The translations under genes and the position numbers were made by a program. The notes beneath the pieces were generated by a model. It saw only the letters and a list, made by a program, of their open reading frames with translations, was not told the DNA's origin and made no database searches. A stretch of 64,000 nucleotides of DNA, taken from the NCBI GenBank assembly GCA_035771165.1, contig JAWNZC010000299.1:1-64000 (forward strand). Direction: 5' to 3'. This document shows positions 60,322 to 64,000 of this stretch, piece after piece; the first letter of the stretch is position 1, and every line of letters starts with the position of its first letter. The DNA comes from Paragorgia papillata (Eukaryota > Cnidaria > Anthozoa > Scleralcyonacea > Coralliidae).

Positions 60322-60397
60322 CGCGCATGCGTTATCCATTTGTCGGACCTATAACCGTAGGACAAGAAAGTCCGGTGTCGGACGTCTAACCACGGCG
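60322..60397 (-). repeat. MULE right terminal inverted repeat
   Basis: Inverted partner of 44113-44193, ending CCACGGCG. It contains TTGTCGGACC and GGTGTCGGAC, matching the TCCGAC motifs of the left end. The transposase ATG is 20 bp inside it, so the repeat must contain or adjoin the gene's promoter. Confidence 0.9.
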
Positions 60398-60406
60398 TTA
60401 ATAATA
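60398..60406. repeat. Right 9-bp target-site duplication of the MULE
   Basis: TTAATAATA, identical to 44104-44112. Confidence 0.9.
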
Positions 60407-60683
60407 CACTGTTTTTAATACGGTTTAAGGTTTAATATCACTTTGCCAATCCATACATACAAATAACATAACACTATTTACATAACAACAATAAGATATT
60501 ACAATATTTACATAAGTCATAACAAAATAACGGAAATAATTGGATGGCGGGATCGCAGCAGGGGGAAACTGAATTCCCATATAAAAGCTGCGCTCCTAAG
60601 ACGAAACAGATATTTTACAACACAAAGAGATACTAGTTTTAGCAACTAAAAACCTATTATAAAAACCCCCAACTATTTACAAA
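60407..60683 (-). other. Probable LINE 3' untranslated region
   Basis: AT-rich non-coding DNA between the MULE target duplication and the last LINE coding segment. A repeated TTTACATAA word is present. The 3' terminus of the LINE is not resolved, because the MULE end lies directly next to it. Confidence 0.5.
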
Positions 60684-63508
60684 TTAGACGGGGGAAAAGC
60701 TATTTTTTAAATTAATGTACAAGGAACGTTTAAACGAGGCGAGACTAGTAGCGGACATAACAGATCTAGGTAAAGAGTTCCAGTCATTAATATATCGGTT
60801 GAAAAAAGAGAACTTGAAATAGTTAGTACGAAAGGCCTTTGGACGGATTTTAAAGTCATGATTAGTACGTGTACGTGAAGAACCTATCAGATCAAAATAT
60901 TTATTTGAGTCAATGTCACGATAACCAAATATTATCTTATACATTTGAACTAGGCAAAGATATTTGCGCCTAGTTTCGAGTGAGACTCGTTTGGTCTCAC
61001 CCAGTCTCTCCGCGTATGTCTTGTCCGAGCTACAAATTAATCAAACGTGTTTGCCCTTCTCTGAAGACGTTCAATAGTTTGAATGTGTTTGACTAGCCAG
61101 GGATTCCAGACAGGACAAGCATACTCAAGAATTGGTAGGACCAACGCATTGAAAGCTACAGAAACACCCTCTGGATTCTTTTGCCCAAACGTTCTTCTTA
61201 TTAGTCCCAAAATATTGTTAGCTTTGCTGCAGATAGAACTGATGTGGAAGTCCCACCACAGAGTGCTTTCCAACCAAACTCCCAGATGTTTGTGTTGAGT
61301 AACCGTCAGCAAGTTCGTATTACCAAGGGAATACTCATGAGGAGGTGCAACTGGGTTTCTTTTTCTAGAAATGTGAAGCGCCTTGTATTTCTCCATTTTC
61401 AGGGTTACTGACCAGGGGCCAGTTGTATAAAAAGGTGGTTAACTTTAACTGAAGTTAGAGCTTAATTCTAGCCAATCAAGACCAGTGTTTGAGAAATTAA
61501 CTACAATTTAACTACGCAACGGGTAGTTAAACTGTCGTTAAAAGTTCTATACAACTGGCTGCAGGTCTTACACCAGTCTGAAGCACGTGACAGGTCCTCC
61601 TGTAATTGTGCACAGCTAGAAACAGAACCAATTTGGCGGTGGAGTACAGTGTCGTCAGCGAAAAGATCTGAGCTGCAGTTGACTGAGGATGGAAGGTCAT
61701 TGATGTAGACCAAGAACAATAAGGGACCGAGTATGCTTCCTTGAGGCACCCCCGACGTCACGTCTAACCATTTGGATGACTGTCCTTCAACAACTACTCG
61801 TTGTTTTCTAGACGCGAGGAAATCTTTGATCCAGTTAAACTGCTGACCTTTTATCCCATAAAGCTGTAACTTGTGAAGAAGGTGACGGTGTGAGACTTTA
61901 TCAAAAGCTTTAGCAAAATCTAAAAACAATGCGTCAACTGAGCCAAGTTTGTCAAGAGTGGAAAACCAGTTATGAACTAGTTGGAGAAGCTGCGTTAAGC
62001 ACGAACGCGACTGTAAAAATCCATGTTGGTTGTCACACAAAAGTTTTAGTTCCTGTAAGAAAGCCATAATGTGTTTGTGCACTAAACGTTCAGCTGTCTT
62101 AACGACTATACTGGTAAGTTTGTTTACCACTTTTGAAAATCGGGACTACATTTGCCCGCTTCCAATCGGAAGGTAAAGAACCTAGAGCCAGAGAATGATT
62201 GAAAATCTTTGCTAATGAAGGAGCTAGTTCTTGGGCACATTCCTTTAAAATCCATGGTGAGATTCCGTCAGGACCGTACGCTTTAGATGGATCAAGTAAA
62301 CGAAGCTCTCTTGCCACATCGTCTGCGCTGCACCATAAGTCACTTATAAAGGAATCAGTAACGGGTACTTCACTCGGGTCTAGGGTATGATCTGGCGTAA
62401 TCTTGTTAAACACCGACTTGAAGAAGGAATTAAAAATATCCGCTTTGCCAGCAGCTGATTTAAGCTTTGTTGTTGTTGTATTCAACGCAGGTAGCCACAC
62501 TTGATTTTCCCGTACGCGATTTGATGAAGGACCAAAATCTCTTCGGGTTGGTGTTCAGCGAATTCGTGAGCTTATCAACATAGGATCGATAAGCTTTGTT
62601 TAATTGATCTTTTACATAGTTACTAAAATGTTTATAGTTTGTCCATTTATCGGGGTCCCCAGAGGATTTTGCCTGCTTCCACAATCTTCGTTTCTTATGG
62701 ATCAATTTCTTGAGCTCCGTATTGAACCATGGCGTATTTCGTCGGAGTTTTACAAACTTCGATGGAATGTTACGCTCAACAGCTTGGAAAAATAAAGTCT
62801 TCCATGCTTCCCATATCTCGTCCACTGTCTCCATCAGAAAAACGCAGTCCCATTGGACATAACTGAAGTCTTCCCTCAAAGCTGCCGATTTTGCGGATCG
62901 GTAATCATAGACAACAACTCTAGGGCTAAGTTTGGGTCTAATGATTTTGAGTTTCAACTGAAAATCAATACAGTGATGGTCTGATTGCCCAAGAGGCGCA
63001 GAGATATCCAGGTCCGATATTAACTCCGGTGCTGCAGTGAACACGAGGTCAAGGATATTATTACCACGAGTAGGACTTAAGACCAATTGATTGAGGAAAT
63101 AATCAGCAGTGATATCACAGAGCGCCGATGATAAATTGTCGTGTCAAGTCGGAGATGCTGTCGAGCAGTCAATGTTAGGTAGATTGAAATCCCCCAGTAA
63201 AACTGTTGTTAAGTTGCACCCACTACGCTCAATCAACGATAGAGACCGTTCTAGTTCTTGTAAATAATTGACATCTGATGATGGAGGTCGGTAGAAAACT
63301 CCAGAAGTTTCGTATGCGGATTAGGTATCGTTATTTCACACCATAAGATCTCGCACGCCGTTTCAAACTCTTCTCGTCTTATACAGCTAAGTTGTTGACC
63401 GCAAGCTAAGAGAACGCCACCGCCCTGCCTCGAGCGATCCCTTCGGAACACTTGAAGTGAGCTTGGAAATATCTCCAAGCTTATGCGTCGCACGCTGTAG
63501 AGCCTCAA
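60684..63508 (-). pseudogene. Non-LTR retrotransposon (jockey-superfamily LINE) pol, decayed
   Basis: Reading leftward, the fragments follow the order of a jockey/CR1-like pol. An endonuclease part (63508 to about 63170) contains RRDRSRQGGGVLLA and, about 63190, GDFNLPNID. Its end (RGNNILDLVFT, SDHHCI) and a basic linker (PWFNTELKKLIHKKRRLWK) follow to 62500. The reverse transcriptase (62500-61560) shows [44 protein letters not shown] and the catalytic FADD. The thumb and C-terminal region run to 60684 (LEYACPVW; FFNRYINDWNSLP). Breaks include a stop near 63150, frame changes near 62480 and 61038, loss of the usual NYRP-SLTS segment near 62130, and an inserted MITE (61418-61559). It copies RNA into DNA at a nicked target when intact; this copy is dead. 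Confidence 0.9.
61418..61559. mobile_element. 142-bp MITE inside the LINE reverse transcriptase
   Basis: Termini GCCAGTTGTATA and TATACAACTGGC are inverted, with further internal pairing (GGTTAACTTTAAC against GTTAAACTGTCGTTAAAAG). The LINE frame upstream reads SDWCKT and downstream WSVTL; removing the insertion restores the usual continuity at this point of the reverse transcriptase. CAGG occurs on both flanks, possibly the target duplication. Confidence 0.85.
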
Positions 63509-63516
63509 TCCTATAA

Positions 63517-63692
63517 TGTTTAGACGTTTAATTTATGCGTACGTATTGGTGCGCATGTCATATACATAATTAAGAGTGATGAACACATCTTTTAAGTTAT
63601 ATAGTTCAGTTGATATTAGGTTTCGGGACAGTAAACAATACGCATAAACGTCTCTGTGTCTAACCATTTATTTGTACCACACAACTTTATAT
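63517..63692 (+). mobile_element. 5' LTR of a Ty3/gypsy-like retrotransposon
   Basis: Begins TGTTTAGACG at the point where the LINE frame breaks off and ends (ACCACACA, 63676-63683, or a few bases later) just before a primer-binding-like site and a gag frame. Length is about 170-176 bp. The second LTR lies outside the window, so the borders are inferred from TG...CA and from the LINE break. Confidence 0.6.
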
Positions 63693-63693
63693 A

Positions 63694-63706
63694 TGGCGAC
63701 GAGGAT
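63694..63706 (+). promoter_or_regulatory. Putative tRNA primer-binding site
   Basis: TGGCGACGAGGAT directly follows the LTR. A TGG-initial site at this place is the rule for priming reverse transcription by the 3' CCA end of a tRNA. The tRNA species is not identified. Confidence 0.55.
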
Positions 63707-63769
63707 ATAAAAGTGAACACACTAGTGAGCATTTAAACCAACAGTGCTTTCAATCAACGTTTTGAAACC

Positions 63770-64000
63770 ATGGCAAGTGGTCGAATCGACTTGGCTCCTC
63801 TTGCGCCTTTCGATCCATTATCCGAACCACGTTCCCTCAGTCAACGCTTGAAAGAGTGAAAACGCTCTAAACATCACTGACAACAAGCAGAAACGCGCTC
63901 TTCTCCTCTACCAAGCTGGTCAGACAACACAAGACATCTTCGATACACTCGTTGACACGTACAGGAGAGGACAACGACTATAAAACCGCGATTGAGCAGC
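63770..64000 (+). pseudogene. Start of Ty3/gypsy-like gag, frame-disrupted and cut by the window end
   Basis: The ATG at 63770 follows the primer-binding site by about 65 bp. The first 29 codons carry the proline-rich start typical of gypsy gag proteins and end at TGA (63857-63859). The following sequence continues gag-like coding in a different frame (a helical segment rich in Lys, Leu and Gln from about 63875), and the frame changes again near 63960. It encodes the capsid precursor of an LTR retrotransposon. Only the N-terminal part is in the window; two frame changes suggest a decayed copy or sequence errors. Confidence 0.6.

Larger units (their letters stand above)
44113..60397 (-). mobile_element. 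16.3-kb Mutator-like (MULE) DNA transposon
   Basis: The ends are inverted repeats of about 80 bp (44113-44193 and 60322-60397) starting CGCCGTGG and ending CCACGGCG. They are flanked by a perfect 9-bp duplication TTAATAATA on both sides. The encoded transposase belongs to the MULE type, and its first exon starts just inside the right repeat, so the ends, the target duplication and the gene all agree. Without a nested P element the element would be about 12.3 kb. The interior also carries MITE or foldback insertions and about 4 kb of unexplained T/G-rich DNA. Two frameshifts in the transposase leave it unclear whether the element is still autonomous. Confidence 0.88.

Noticed and set aside
44113..60397. 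Interpretation of the THAP gene and the SWIM/PHD gene as two partner genes of one transposon
   Set aside because: The THAP gene has its own terminal repeats and its own 8-bp target duplication, which fits a nested P element better.
1..64000. tRNA, rRNA or riboswitch genes
   Set aside because: No stretch with a convincing tRNA cloverleaf, rRNA core or riboswitch was noticed by eye; a covariance-model search was not possible.

Overview
The window looks like repeat-rich nuclear DNA of an invertebrate animal. Protein genes are split by GT-AG introns, and nearly every recognisable gene belongs to a eukaryotic transposable element: hAT, P/THAP, a MULE with a SWIM finger, a jockey-superfamily LINE and a Ty3/gypsy LTR element. 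The style of the LINE and of the MULE would fit a cnidarian or another early-branching animal, but I cannot name the species. I see no housekeeping gene, rRNA, tRNA or bacterial operon.

Region 1 (1-39880, resuming at 42113-42583) is one tandem array of a 38-bp satellite monomer. An AT half contains the palindrome CAAAATTTTG and a GC half contains CCGG. Several monomer variants are mixed into multi-monomer higher-order blocks, which recur at offsets of 194 bp, 835 bp, 1.7 kb, 3.6 kb, 4.6 kb, 5.2 kb, 16.4 kb and 19.06 kb. The many reading frames here are by-products of a monomer whose length is not a multiple of three. Near its right edge the array is interrupted by a hAT transposon (about 39880-42102) whose transposase is almost intact.

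Region 2 (42597-44112) is non-coding DNA with a 701-bp foldback element flanked by TA dinucleotides and a 66-bp tandem duplication.

Region 3 (44113-60397) is the most notable part: a 16.3-kb DNA transposon with about 80-bp terminal inverted repeats and a perfect 9-bp target-site duplication (TTAATAATA). Its own gene starts just inside the right terminal repeat and runs leftward in seven exons (60302 to 54106). It encodes a C2HxH (FAR1/GCM-type) finger, a MULE DDE transposase core, a SWIM finger, an AT-hook and a C-terminal PHD finger. Nested in its left end is a complete 3,986-bp P element with its own terminal repeats and 8-bp target duplication (TGACGGAC/TGACGGAT); its THAP transposase carries several stop codons. 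The rest of the MULE interior holds a cluster of TCCGACA palindromes, a MITE, about 4 kb of T/G-rich DNA with local duplications and no recognisable gene, and foldback or MITE insertions in the introns.

Region 4 (60407-64000) holds a decayed LINE on the minus strand (endonuclease, reverse transcriptase and C-terminal region). It is broken by a 142-bp MITE and, at its 5' side, by the 5' LTR, primer-binding site and gag start of a Ty3/gypsy element that runs off the window. Together the window records several rounds of insertion. Several frameshifts in otherwise good transposase frames sit at homopolymers, so some may be assembly errors.
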